Positions 38,519 to 46,988 of a stretch of 64,000 nt of DNA are shown here, one piece after another. This DNA is from Sulfuricystis multivorans. Its GTDB lineage: Bacteria; Pseudomonadota; Gammaproteobacteria; Burkholderiales; Rhodocyclaceae. The stretch covers positions 992,001-1,056,000 of the forward strand of contig NZ_AP018718.1 in the NCBI RefSeq assembly GCF_003966565.1, given 5' to 3'. A program made the position numbers and the translations under genes. The stretch's first letter is position 1, and each line of letters starts with the position of its first letter. The notes beneath the pieces were generated by a model, which saw only the letters and a program-made list of their open reading frames with translations, was not told the DNA's origin and ran no database searches.

Positions 38519-39841
38519 ATGAAGCCAATTCAAGTCGGACTGCTGGGGATCGGCACCGTCGGTGGCGGCACCTATACCGTTCTGGCGCGCAACGAGGCGG
38601 AGATCACCCGCCGTGCCGGACGGCCGATCCGCATCACTCAGGTCGCGGACAAGAACCTGGAACTGGCCCGACGGGTCACGGGCGGCAAGGTCGATTTGAC
38701 CGACGATGCCTTCGCCGTCGTCAATAACCCTGAGATCGATATCGTCGTCGAGCTGATCGGCGGCTATGGCGTCGCCAAGGAACTGGTGATGACGGCCATC
38801 GAGAACGGCAAACATGTAGTGACCGCGAACAAGGCGCTGCTCGCCGTGCATGGCAATGAGATTTTCGCCGCCGCGCAACGGAAGGGGGTGATGATCGGTT
38901 TCGAGGCTGCGGTCGCCGGCGGCATTCCGATCATCAAGGCGCTGCGCGAAGGCTTGACCGCCAACCGCATCGAATGGATCGCCGGCATCATCAACGGCAC
39001 CACCAACTTCATCCTCTCCGAGATGCGCAACAAGGGGCTGCCGTTCGCAACGGTGCTCAAGGAGGCGCAGCGGCTGGGTTACGCCGAGGCGGATCCGACC
39101 TTCGACATCGAAGGCATCGACGCCGCTCACAAGCTGACGATCATGGCGGCGATCGCCTTCGGCATCCCGATGCAGTTCGACAAAGCCTATGTCGAAGGCA
39201 TCAGCAAGCTACAGGCGGAAGACATCCGCTATGCCGAACAACTCGGCTATCGCATCAAGTTGTTGGGCATCACCAAGCGCAGAAAGCTCGACGGTCAGAC
39301 CGCGATCGAGCTGCGGGTGCATCCGACGCTGATCCCGGCCAAGCGGCTGCTCGCCAATGTCGAGGGCGCGATGAACGCGGTGCTGGTGCAGGGCGACGCG
39401 GTCGGCGCGACGCTCTATTACGGCAAAGGGGCCGGTGCCGAGCCAACCGCCTCGGCGGTGATCGCCGATCTGGTGGATGTGACGCGCATGGCCACCGCCG
39501 ACCCGGAAAACCGCGTCCCGCATCTCGCTTTCCAGCCCGATGCAGTGGCTAATCTTCCGATCCTGCCGATGGCCGAGGTGGAAAGCGGCTATTACCTGCG
39601 CATGCGGGTGGAGGACAAGCCAGGCGTGCTCGCCGACATCACGCGCATCCTGGCCGACGAGCAGATCTCGATCGATGCGATGGTGCAGCGTGAGCCGGGC
39701 GAGGGCGAGCAGCAGACCGACATCATCATCCTGACCCATGTCGTGCGCGAAAAGCAGGTCGATGCGGCGATCGCGCGGATCGAGGCGCTGCCGGTGGTGA
39801 GCGGCAAGATCGTGCGTTTGCGGCTCGAAGAGCTGAGCTGA
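38519..39841 (+). CDS. hom: Homoserine dehydrogenase
   Basis: 440 residues. Reduces aspartate semialdehyde to homoserine. Rossmann N-terminus VGLLGIGTVGGGTYTVLARN, catalytic region GIINGTTNFILSEM and DPTFDIEGIDAAHKLTIMA, and a C-terminal ACT domain (YYLRMRVEDKPGVLADITRILADEQISIDAMVQRE) for threonine feedback. Monofunctional: no aspartokinase fused. Confidence 0.97.
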   Translation: MKPIQVGLLGIGTVGGGTYTVLARNEAEITRRAGRPIRITQVADKNLELARRVTGGKVDLTDDAFAVVNNPEIDIVVELIGGYGVAKELVMTAIENGKHVVTANKALLAVHGNEIFAAAQRKGVMIGFEAAVAGGIPIIKALREGLTANRIEWIAGIINGTTNFILSEMRNKGLPFATVLKEAQRLGYAEADPTFDIEGIDAAHKLTIMAAIAFGIPMQFDKAYVEGISKLQAEDIRYAEQLGYRIKLLGITKRRKLDGQTAIELRVHPTLIPAKRLLANVEGAMNAVLVQGDAVGATLYYGKGAGAEPTASAVIADLVDVTRMATADPENRVPHLAFQPDAVANLPILPMAEVESGYYLRMRVEDKPGVLADITRILADEQISIDAMVQREPGEGEQQTDIIILTHVVREKQVDAAIARIEALPVVSGKIVRLRLEELS

Positions 39842-39853
39842 AACGCCGCGCGG

Positions 39854-40966
39854 ATGCTGGTCTGGCTTGGCGTTTGTGCCATCGTGGCCTTTCTGGCCGC
39901 ATTGGCTGCGGCGCTGGGTGCCGTCCCGCCAGCGCCGACTTTTCATCTCGCCTTCGCGCTGGGTTCGTTGCCGCTGATCTTTGGCGCGATCGCTCATTTC
40001 GTGCCGGTGCTGACGAAAAGCCGCGCCGCCGAGCCGTCGATCCATTACCTGCCGCTTCCTGTGCAGGTGGCGGGACTCATCACGCCGCTGGCGTTGGCGG
40101 GCATCCTGCCGCAATGGTTTCTGCATCTGGCTGCGACGATCGATGCGGCTGCCGCGGTGCTGTTGTTGTTCTGGGTTTCCCGCCGCCTGCGCGCCGCGCT
40201 GGGCGCGCCACATCCGGGCGCGTATTGGTATGGTGCGGCGTTGCTGTGTCTTTTTTTCGCGCTGAGCCTCGTGCCGGTGTGGCTGATGATTCCCACATTG
40301 CGTCCGCCATTGCGTCTCTTCCATCTGCATCTGAATACCCTCGGCTTCATCGGTCTGGCCGCACTCGGCACGCTGCCGGTGCTGTTGCCGACCGCCCTGC
40401 GCCAGTTCGATGCGACGGCTGCCGCGCGCCTGCGCGAGGATCTCCTGCCGGCGCTTACTGGCGCCGTGTCGATCGCGGCTGGCGCGACGGTCGGCTTTTG
40501 GTTTGCCGTGCCCGGCGCCATGCTGCTCGCTTGGGTGGTCGGGCGCGATCTCTTTGCCTGGTGGCGTGTCTATGGTGCGAAAGTCGGCGCGACCGCAACG
40601 GCACCGCTGTTCATCGCCAGCGTCGGGTTCTTGATTCTGCTTATCGCGGGGCTCGCGCACGGCGCGGGCGGGCTTGCGGCACGACCTGCCTTGTCTGGCT
40701 ACGTCGCGTTCTTCCTGCTGCCGCTGGTCAGCGGCGCGCTGGCGCAGCTCATACCGGTGTGGCGTTTCCCCGGCGTGGATTCTCCGGCACGGCAGGTGAT
40801 GCAGCGACGTCTTGCCGGCGGCGGCCGCTTTCGCGCCATGCTGTTTCTCGGCGCCGGCCTCGCCCTGCTGTTCGAAGCGCATTGGGCGTGGCTGTTGGCA
40901 GCGCTGGCGCTGGCCGACTTCGTCCTGCGCCTGCTGGGCGCACTCTATAATCCCCGCCAGCCTTGA
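39854..40966 (+). CDS. Unknown polytopic membrane protein between hom and thrC
   Basis: 370 residues, about ten to twelve hydrophobic segments. No cofactor-binding motif can be named with certainty. Histidines within or next to helices (FHLAFALG, AIAHFVPVLT, LFHLHLNTLGFIGLAALGTLPVLLPTALRQF) give it the look of NnrS or haem-copper-oxidase-like membrane proteins. Two copies of the interspersed repeat lie inside it: 39919-39948, a consensus copy, and 40577-40604, degenerate. It starts 13 bases after hom and ends 16 before thrC, so it is co-transcribed with them. Confidence 0.8.
   Translation: MLVWLGVCAIVAFLAALAAALGAVPPAPTFHLAFALGSLPLIFGAIAHFVPVLTKSRAAEPSIHYLPLPVQVAGLITPLALAGILPQWFLHLAATIDAAAAVLLLFWVSRRLRAALGAPHPGAYWYGAALLCLFFALSLVPVWLMIPTLRPPLRLFHLHLNTLGFIGLAALGTLPVLLPTALRQFDATAAARLREDLLPALTGAVSIAAGATVGFWFAVPGAMLLAWVVGRDLFAWWRVYGAKVGATATAPLFIASVGFLILLIAGLAHGAGGLAARPALSGYVAFFLLPLVSGALAQLIPVWRFPGVDSPARQVMQRRLAGGGRFRAMLFLGAGLALLFEAHWAWLLAALALADFVLRLLGALYNPRQP
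39919..39948 (-). repeat. Solo interspersed repeat (consensus-like copy) in membrane-protein gene
   Basis: GTGCCGTCCCGCCAGCGCCG followed by ACTTTTCATC. This contains the whole core without change and encodes AVPPAPTFH between two hydrophobic segments. Confidence 0.9.
40577..40604 (+). repeat. Degenerate interspersed repeat in membrane-protein gene
   Basis: GCGAAAGTCGGCGCGACCGC followed by AACGGCAC. It aligns without gaps over 28 bases to the copy at 33972-33999, with about five changes in the middle. Confidence 0.6.
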
Positions 40967-40981
40967 TCTTTTCGATTCGCC

Positions 40982-42433
40982 ATGAAATACATTTCCACGC
41001 GCGGCCAGGCGGCGCCGCAAGCCTTTTGTGACATCCTGCTCGGCGGCCTGGCGCCCGACGGCGGCCTGTATCTGCCCGAACACTATCCGCAGATCTCTCC
41101 GGCCGAGCTCGCCGAATGGCGCGAGTTGCCTTATCCGGCGCTGGCGCTGAAGATCTTTTTGAAATTCATCGACGACATTCCGGCCTGTGACCTGAAATCG
41201 ATCGTCGATCGCACCTATACCGCGCGCAACTATCGCTACTGCCGGCCCGGTCACGATGCGGCGGAGATCACGCCGCTGACCACGCTCGATCCCGGCTTTC
41301 ATCTGCTCGAACTGTCGAACGGCCCGACGCTCGCCTTCAAGGACATGGCGATGCAGCTGTTGGGCAACCTGTTCGAGTATGTGCTCGAGAAGCGCAATGA
41401 AACGATCAACATCCTGGGGGCTACCTCGGGCGATACCGGTTCCGCCGCCGAGTACGCGATGCGGGGAAAAAAAGGTGTGCGCGTCTTCATGCTCTCGCCG
41501 CACGGCAAGATGAGCCCCTTCCAGCGCGCGCAGATGTATTCGCTGCAGGACGAGAACATCATCAACATCGCGATCCGCGGCATGTTCGACGACTGCCAGG
41601 ACATCGTCAAAAACGTCGCCAACGATGCCGCGTTCAAGGCGAGATACAAGATCGGTGCGGTGAATTCGATCAACTGGGCGCGTGTGCTGGCGCAGATCGT
41701 CTATTACTTCAAGGGCTATTTTGCCGCGACGCAGAGCAACGACGAGAAGGTGGCCTTCAGCGTGCCATCCGGCAACTTCGGCAATATCTGCGCCGGCCAT
41801 ATCGCCCGGATGATGGGTCTGCCGATCGAGCGGCTGGTGCTCGCCACCAACGAGAACGACGTGCTCGACGAGTTCTTCCGCACCGGACGTTACCGCCCAC
41901 GCGACAGCGCCGAGACCTATGTGACTTCGAGTCCGTCGATGGATATCTCGAAAGCCTCGAATTTCGAGCGCTTCGTCTTCGACCTGGTCGGGCGCGATCC
42001 GGCGGTGGTGCGCGAACTATGGGCGAAAGTCGCTGCCGGAGAAGGTTTCGATCTGTCCGCCACGCCGTATTTCGCACGGCTACCCGAGTTCCGTTTCGTC
42101 TCCGGCAAGAGCACGCATGTCGACCGACTGGCGACGATTCGAGACGTCTGGCAGCGCCATCGGGTGATGATCGATCCGCACACCGCTGATGCCGTCAAGG
42201 TGGCGCGCGAGCAGATGGGGGTGGGCGTGCCGACGCCCATCATTGTGCTGGAGACCGCGCAGCCGGTGAAGTTTGCCGAGACGATTCAAGAAGCGCTCGG
42301 GGTGCAGCCGACGCGGCCAAAGGAATTGGAAGGTATCGAAAATCTACCGCAGCGTGTCATCGTGCTGGATGCCGATGCGCAAGCCGTCAAGGCCCTGATC
42401 GAAAAAGTCTGCGCTCCAGCTATAAATAGATGA
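40982..42433 (+). CDS. thrC: Threonine synthase
   Basis: 483 residues, the long (fungal/proteobacterial) form. Converts homoserine phosphate to threonine. N-terminal KYISTRGQAAPQAFCDILLGGLAPDGGLYLPE, the PLP lysine in GPTLAFKDMAMQLLG, and ATSGDTGSAAEYAM are intact. The thrB kinase that would supply its substrate is not adjacent. The last 14 bases overlap a convergent small ORF. Confidence 0.96.
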   Translation: MKYISTRGQAAPQAFCDILLGGLAPDGGLYLPEHYPQISPAELAEWRELPYPALALKIFLKFIDDIPACDLKSIVDRTYTARNYRYCRPGHDAAEITPLTTLDPGFHLLELSNGPTLAFKDMAMQLLGNLFEYVLEKRNETINILGATSGDTGSAAEYAMRGKKGVRVFMLSPHGKMSPFQRAQMYSLQDENIINIAIRGMFDDCQDIVKNVANDAAFKARYKIGAVNSINWARVLAQIVYYFKGYFAATQSNDEKVAFSVPSGNFGNICAGHIARMMGLPIERLVLATNENDVLDEFFRTGRYRPRDSAETYVTSSPSMDISKASNFERFVFDLVGRDPAVVRELWAKVAAGEGFDLSATPYFARLPEFRFVSGKSTHVDRLATIRDVWQRHRVMIDPHTADAVKVAREQMGVGVPTPIIVLETAQPVKFAETIQEALGVQPTRPKELEGIENLPQRVIVLDADAQAVKALIEKVCAPAINR

Positions 42434-42557
42434 CGGCCGGGAAAACGGTCACCGCCAGGACTAGCACCAGCCATTCGAGATTGTGCCGCGCCAGAAAGCC
42501 GGTAAAGTGCAGCACCAGGATCGTGATGGCGATGACGTAGTAGAGAATGAAGAGCAT
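42420..42557 (-). CDS. 45-residue membrane peptide, convergent with thrC
   Basis: Reads MLFILYYVIAITILVLHFTG, then FLARHNLEWLVLVLAVTVFP, then AVIYL: two hydrophobic stretches separated by a short polar loop (ARHNLE), a plausible two-helix hairpin. A good ribosome site (AGGAGG, about eight bases ahead) and a TATAAT hexamer at 42605-42610 on the minus strand support expression. Family unknown to me; the overlap with thrC is 14 bases. Confidence 0.65.
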   Translation of the reverse strand: MLFILYYVIAITILVLHFTGFLARHNLEWLVLVLAVTVFPAVIYL

Positions 42558-42676
42558 CAAGTGAAATCCTCCTGTTCGGGGCGGCACAACGACTTTCTTG
42601 ATTCATTATAGCCATCCTTGCCGTCGGCATCGCCCTGCTGCGCGAGAAGCCACAACCGCTCGCCGGATACGTTGAA

Positions 42677-42882
42677 CCCAGATTGTCCAATGGAACGTAG
42701 GCGGATTTCGTGGCTGAAGGCGAGCAGATTTGTGTTCGCGCGAGGAGTCCATAACCGTGTCCATGAATGACCAGCGCGAGCGCAAAGATGCCGCCCGCAG
42801 TTTGATAGCCGCCATGTAGGGCGTATGAGCTCGATTTCAAACGCCTCATAAAGCCTTCGCCCGGCCTAATGGACAATCTGGG
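42677..42882 (+). mobile_element. 206-bp MITE-like element, copy 1
   Basis: Perfect 13-bp terminal inverted repeats (CCCAGATTGTCCA at 42677; TGGACAATCTGGG ending 42882) flanked by a 5-bp direct duplication TTGAA (42672-42676 and 42883-42887). No coding capacity. The second copy at 46008-46213 is the same length, in opposite orientation, and shares an internal core including CGCAAAGATGCCGCCCGCAG. Presumed to be moved by a transposase elsewhere in the genome. Confidence 0.9.
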
Positions 42883-42901
42883 TTGAAATCCCGCCAGGCA
42901 C

Positions 42902-42932
42902 TTGACGTCCGGCCCGGATATCCCGCTAGAAT
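42902..42932 (+). promoter_or_regulatory. Candidate promoter for the HU gene
   Basis: TTGACG (42902-42907) and TAGAAT (42927-42932) with a long 19-base spacer, beginning 15 bases after the element's right target duplication. Confidence 0.5.
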
Positions 42933-42974
42933 TATCATGGCAATTTGGCCATTCCACTTGAGGAGCAATTCAAC

Positions 42975-43271
42975 ATGAATAAAGGGGATCTCGTCGAAGT
43001 CGTCGCCAAGAGTGCCGACATCAGCAAAGCCGCTGCCGCCAAGGCGCTGGATGCAATGATCGATGCCGTGGTCAAGTCCGTCGCCAAGGGCAATGCCGTG
43101 ACGCTGGTGGGCTTTGGCACCTTCAAGGCCGCCAAGCGCGCCGCACGCACCGGTGTCAATCCCAAGACCGGTGAAAAGATCAAGATTGCCGCCACCACCG
43201 TGCCGCGCTTCACCGCTGGCGCTGGCTTCAAGGCCGCCGTCGCGGGCAAGAAGAAGGCCGCCAAGAAGTAA
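42975..43271 (+). CDS. HU family DNA-binding protein
   Basis: 98 residues from the ATG at 42975 ([30 protein letters not shown]), behind TTGAGGAGC. A nucleoid protein that bends DNA. The family signature [26 protein letters not shown] is present, although the DNA-binding arm tip RNP is replaced by GVNPKTG. The C-terminus has a short Lys/Ala tail (KKKAAKK) beyond the usual 90 residues. An in-frame start at 42945 is not credible. Confidence 0.95.
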   Translation: MNKGDLVEVVAKSADISKAAAAKALDAMIDAVVKSVAKGNAVTLVGFGTFKAAKRAARTGVNPKTGEKIKIAATTVPRFTAGAGFKAAVAGKKKAAKK

Positions 43272-43300
43272 TTTCGCGCGATAAGCAACAGACGCTTGCA

Positions 43301-43326
43301 GGCCACGGCATTGCCGTGCCTTTTTC
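43301..43326 (+). terminator. Intrinsic terminator after HU
   Basis: GGCCACGGC-ATT-GCCGTGCC followed by TTTTTC: 6-bp perfect stem CACGGC/GCCGTG plus a T run. It abuts the 3' end of the convergent MFS gene. Confidence 0.88.
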
Positions 43327-44542
43327 ATTTGTGTGCATGAATGCGCCGCCGAAAAACCAGGCCGGCGCCGAACGCCAGCATGCCGCAGCAGAACAGGGTC
43401 GGCCGCACGTCGAGATGAGCGCTGACCAGGCCCACCGTCAGGCTGCCCAATGGCGCGATGCCGAGAAACGCCGTCGAGAAGATCGCCATCACCCGGCCAC
43501 GGAAGTGTTCTTCGACTTCCAGTTGGATCAAGGTGTTGCTGCCGGCAGCCGTGATCACGACGGCAAAGCCGAGCAGCACCAGCAATGGATAGGCGAGAAT
43601 AATCGTCGGGACGAAGGAGAATATGGCCAGCGCGATGCCGCCGGCCAGCGCCGTGCGGCCGACCAGCCGGTCGAGGCCTTCGCCGGCCCGTTGGCTGCCC
43701 CGCCAGGCCAGCCAGAACGCCGCGCAAAGCGAACCCGCGCCCGCGCTGCTGATCAACAGCCCATAGGTCCGGGCGTCGCCCTGGAACAGGTCGCGCGCAT
43801 ACACCGGCATCATCACCACGTAGGGGGTAACGAAAAAACTGAAGCCGGCGACCAGCAGCAGGATGGTGCGGATGCGTGGATGACTTTTCGTGTAGGACAG
43901 CCCGGCGCGCAGGGCATCAACAGCCGGTTGTCGCGCCGCTGGCTTGCCGGGGACCGTGCGAATCGCCGCCAGCGCGGCAAGCACTGCCAGATAGGACAGC
44001 GCATTGAGCAGGAAGCAGGCGGCCTCGCCCAAACTGGCGACGATCAGGCCGGCGAGCGCCGGGCCGACGAAGCGCGAGCCATTCATCAGAAAGGAGTTGA
44101 GACCGATCGCATTCGGCAGGGCGCGCTTGTCCGGCACCATCTGCGCAACGAAAGCCTGGCGTGCGGGTAGATCGACGGCATTGATGCAACCGAGCGTGAA
44201 GGCGAGGATGAGCAGCAATGGCGGCGTGATCGATTGCGTCGCGGTAAGCCCGGCGAGCAGCAGTGCCTGCAGCAGGGCGAGGAACTGGGTCAGCAGCAAC
44301 AGGCGGCGCCGATCGAGGCGGTCGTTCCAGACACCGGCAGGGATCGAGAACAACAGGATCGGCAGCTGGCTGGAGAAGCCGACCATACCGAGCATCACGG
44401 TCGAATCGGTGAGCCGATAAGCGAGCCAGGTCATCGCGATATGCTGCATCCAGGTGCCGATCAGCGAGACCAGCTGGCCGGCGAAGAACAGCCGGAAATT
44501 GCGCGACTGCAAAGCGGGGAAACGCTGGGCTAGGGCTTGCAT
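43325..44542 (-). CDS. MFS exporter, EntS/MFS_3 type
   Basis: 405 residues, about 12 membrane helices. Opens with [35 protein letters not shown], the hallmark of the MFS_3/EntS branch. Further motifs are [20 protein letters not shown] and [30 protein letters not shown]. This group includes enterobactin and drug exporters; the substrate is unknown. Divergent from gltX with a 69-base gap. Confidence 0.88.
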   Translation of the reverse strand: MQALAQRFPALQSRNFRLFFAGQLVSLIGTWMQHIAMTWLAYRLTDSTVMLGMVGFSSQLPILLFSIPAGVWNDRLDRRRLLLLTQFLALLQALLLAGLTATQSITPPLLLILAFTLGCINAVDLPARQAFVAQMVPDKRALPNAIGLNSFLMNGSRFVGPALAGLIVASLGEAACFLLNALSYLAVLAALAAIRTVPGKPAARQPAVDALRAGLSYTKSHPRIRTILLLVAGFSFFVTPYVVMMPVYARDLFQGDARTYGLLISSAGAGSLCAAFWLAWRGSQRAGEGLDRLVGRTALAGGIALAIFSFVPTIILAYPLLVLLGFAVVITAAGSNTLIQLEVEEHFRGRVMAIFSTAFLGIAPLGSLTVGLVSAHLDVRPTLFCCGMLAFGAGLVFRRRIHAHK

Positions 44543-44611
44543 GCCGCGATGCTACGGGATGGCGACGCCGCCGGTCACGTTAAAATATCGTTTTTTCCCG
44601 GCCCTTCCATC

Positions 44612-46006
44612 ATGACCGTCCGCACTCGTTTCGCTCCCAGTCCGACCGGCTATCTGCACATCGGCGGTGCGCGCACCGCGCTGTTTGCCTGGGCCTATGC
44701 GCGCCATCATGGTGGCCAGTTCATCCTGCGCATCGAGGATACCGACATCGAGCGTTCGACACCGCAGGCCGTTCAGGCCATCCTCGACGGCATGCGCTGG
44801 CTCGGCTTGACCCCCGATGAGGGCCCGTTTTTCCAGACCCAGCGCATGTATCGCTACAAGGAAGTGATCCAGCAGATGCTCGCCGCCGGCAGCGCGTATT
44901 TCTGCTACATGAGCAAGGAGGAGCTCGACGCGCTGCGCGCCGAACAGGAAGCGCGCAAGGAAAAACCGCGCTATGACGGTCGCTGGCGGCCCGAGCCAGG
45001 CAAGACACTGCCGACACCGCCCTCTGGCGTGCAGCCGGTGGTGCGCTTCAGGAACCCGACCGACGGCATGGTCGCCTGGGATGACTTGGTCAAAGGGCAC
45101 ATCGAGTTCAGCAATGCCGAGCTCGACGATTTCGTCATCGCGCGCGCCGATGGCACACCGACCTACAACTTTTGCGTCGTCGTCGATGACTGGGACATGG
45201 GGATCACCCATGTGATCCGCGGCGACGATCACGTCAATAACACGCCGCGCCAGATCAATCTGCTGAAGGCGCTCGGCGCACCACTGCCGCGTTACGGACA
45301 TCTGTCGATGATCCTCGGCCCGGACGGGACGAAGCTCTCGAAACGCCACGGCGCGGTCTCGGTGATGCAGTATGACGAAGACGGCTATCTGCCCGAGGCG
45401 GTGCTGAATTATCTGGCGCGGCTGGGTTGGTCGCATGGCGATGACGAAATCTTCTCGATGGAGCAATTCATCGCCTGGTTCGATCTCGATCACATCACCA
45501 GTTCCGCCGCTCAGTTCAACACCGAGAAACTCAATTGGCTGAACGCCCATTACATCAAACACTGTGACGATGCACGGCTCGGCCAGGAAATTCGCCGGCG
45601 ACTGGCGCGTGAAGGCGTGGTCGATACGGCGTTCCCCGAACCCGCAGAAATTGCCGCGCTCTACAAGGATCGCGTGCATAACCTCAACGAGCTCGCCGAC
45701 GCGGCGCATCCGTTTTACGTCGCGCCGCAGCCTCCGGCCGAGCTGGTGGCGCAGCATCTTTGCGACACGGCAAAGAGCGCGCTTGCCGATCTGCGCTGCC
45801 GTCTCGCCAGCGCCGACTTTCGGCCCGAAGCCCTCGCCAAGGCGATCAAAGAGACGCTCGCGGCGACGGGGTTGAAAATGCCGCAGGTGGCGATCCCCTT
45901 GCGCGTCGTGTTGCTCGGCCAGACACAAAGCCCGCCCATCGACCGCGTGCTCGCGGTGATGGGACGGGGTGAGGTACTGAAACGCCTGGAGAGGGCGCTC
46001 GATTAA
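44612..46006 (+). CDS. gltX: Glutamate-tRNA ligase
   Basis: 464 residues from the ATG at 44612 ([24 protein letters not shown]). Class I synthetase with the HIGH-type motif in the N-terminus and KMSKS-type [12 protein letters not shown] (near residue 240). A repeat copy (45797-45822) lies in the C-terminal anticodon-binding domain as CRLASADFR. The TAA stop is inside the 5-bp target duplication of the adjacent mobile element. Confidence 0.97.
   Translation: MTVRTRFAPSPTGYLHIGGARTALFAWAYARHHGGQFILRIEDTDIERSTPQAVQAILDGMRWLGLTPDEGPFFQTQRMYRYKEVIQQMLAAGSAYFCYMSKEELDALRAEQEARKEKPRYDGRWRPEPGKTLPTPPSGVQPVVRFRNPTDGMVAWDDLVKGHIEFSNAELDDFVIARADGTPTYNFCVVVDDWDMGITHVIRGDDHVNNTPRQINLLKALGAPLPRYGHLSMILGPDGTKLSKRHGAVSVMQYDEDGYLPEAVLNYLARLGWSHGDDEIFSMEQFIAWFDLDHITSSAAQFNTEKLNWLNAHYIKHCDDARLGQEIRRRLAREGVVDTAFPEPAEIAALYKDRVHNLNELADAAHPFYVAPQPPAELVAQHLCDTAKSALADLRCRLASADFRPEALAKAIKETLAATGLKMPQVAIPLRVVLLGQTQSPPIDRVLAVMGRGEVLKRLERALD
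45797..45822 (-). repeat. Solo interspersed repeat inside gltX
   Basis: TGCCGTCTCGCCAGCGCCGA followed by CTTTCG: core with one change. Confidence 0.75.
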
Positions 46007-46007
46007 T

Positions 46008-46213
46008 CCCAGATTGTCCATTAGACCGGGCTGATTCGCCATGAGCATTTGATACGGTCATTTCATCGCCCTACACGGCGGCTTTCGGGCTGCGGGCGGC
46101 ATCTTTGCGCCTCCGCTCCTCGCCAATAGACACAGTTATTGGCTCGTCGCGGTGACGCAAACCTGCTCGCCCTCGCCTTCGAAACCCGCTCGCGTTCCAA
46201 TGGACAATCTGGG
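46008..46213 (-). mobile_element. 206-bp MITE-like element, copy 2
   Basis: Same 13-bp inverted ends (CCCAGATTGTCCA ... TGGACAATCTGGG), same length as copy 1, opposite orientation. Flanked by the duplication TTAAT (46003-46007 and 46214-46218). The left TTAAT contains the gltX stop and the right one contains the stop of the convergent glycine-zipper gene. Internal sequence is diverged from copy 1 but alignable end to end. Confidence 0.9.
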
Positions 46214-46909
46214 TTAATCTCTCACCAGCGTGCCGTTTTCGATGCGCACGCGCTCGCCGACGCGCCAACCGGGGAGCGTGTCCATCATCACCGAGCGCGT
46301 CGTGCCATCGTTCATGCGCACGATGACTTCATAGCGCGTGGTCTTGCGCTGCGATTTCTCGATCTGATGACCGGCATAGGCGCCACCGGCCGCACCTGCC
46401 ACGGTGGCCAGCTTCTTGCCGGTGCCGCCGCCGATCTGATGACCCAGGATCGCACCGACCACGCCGCCGGCAACTGCACCCAGACCGGTGGCTTCGCCCG
46501 GCTGCGTGATTTCGCGGATGTCGTCGATCACGCCGCAGTTGCCACATACCGGCAAAGCGGGCGGCGACACAGGCGGTGCGGCGACGGGCGCCTGGGCGAT
46601 TTCGGTCGACGCCGGTTTCGCGGCGGGTTTCGGCGCGGGTTTCGGCGCCGCCTTGACGACGGGTTTCGCTGCGCGGTGTTCGACGGGAGCGGGTGTATTG
46701 GCAACCGGTTGCGCCGCGGCCTTGGGTTCGCTGGCCGGGACGGTGGCGACGGCGGTGGGTGTTTCGGCCGAAGTGGCCTTGCCACTGGGCAGCCAGCCGT
46801 TGATCGCAGCGATGCCGAAGAGCGAAAAGGCAGTCACGGAGATCGCCGCGATGGCGACGAGAGGATGCAGGCCGGATTTGGCCGGCGGGTTCGGGACGGG
46901 GGGCGTCAT
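46214..46909 (-). CDS. Glycine-zipper 2TM domain envelope protein
   Basis: 231 residues from the ATG at 46909, behind CAGGAGG. N-terminal membrane anchor (LVAIAAISVTAFSLFGIAAINGWL), a long Pro/Ala/Lys linker, then CGNCGVIDDIREI and a glycine-zipper segment (GLGAVAGGVVGAILGHQIGGGTGKKLATVAGAAGGAYAGHQIEK). It ends in a small basic/beta domain (YEVIVRMNDGTTRSVMMDTLPGWRVGERVRI). This is the SlyB/Rickettsia 17-kDa-antigen type of domain, but with an uncleaved anchor rather than a lipobox. The stop lies in the MITE target duplication. Confidence 0.88.
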   Translation of the reverse strand: MTPPVPNPPAKSGLHPLVAIAAISVTAFSLFGIAAINGWLPSGKATSAETPTAVATVPASEPKAAAQPVANTPAPVEHRAAKPVVKAAPKPAPKPAAKPASTEIAQAPVAAPPVSPPALPVCGNCGVIDDIREITQPGEATGLGAVAGGVVGAILGHQIGGGTGKKLATVAGAAGGAYAGHQIEKSQRKTTRYEVIVRMNDGTTRSVMMDTLPGWRVGERVRIENGTLVRD

Positions 46910-46988
46910 GTGGTTTCCTCCTGTTTGCGTCGGGTGTGGCAAGCATAACGCGAGACCGTTGCCGACAGGGGACGCCCGCAACAGTTGG

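Larger units (their letters stand above)
42558..42974. other. 417-base gene-free gap holding a mobile element and the HU promoter
   Basis: From left to right: leader of the 45-residue membrane peptide (minus strand), about 65 bases without recognisable features, the 206-bp inverted-end element (42677-42882) with its target duplications, then the HU promoter and ribosome site. No open frame in this stretch looks coding. Confidence 0.8.

Noticed and set aside
39209-41800. 863-codon minus-strand open frame opposite hom, the membrane protein and thrC
   Set aside because: Same GC-driven antisense effect; it would cover three real genes and has a His/Arg/Gln-rich composition unlike any family.
42601-42674. 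Plus-strand fragment reading IAILAVGIALLREKPQPLAGYVEP
   Set aside because: Looks protein-like but is preceded by an in-frame stop without a start and runs into the MITE; too short to support as a gene relic.
42286-42957. Long minus-strand open frame over the thrC 3' end and the MITE (223 codons)
   Set aside because: Antisense shadow of thrC that continues by chance through the non-coding element; composition is Arg/Ser-rich and matches nothing.
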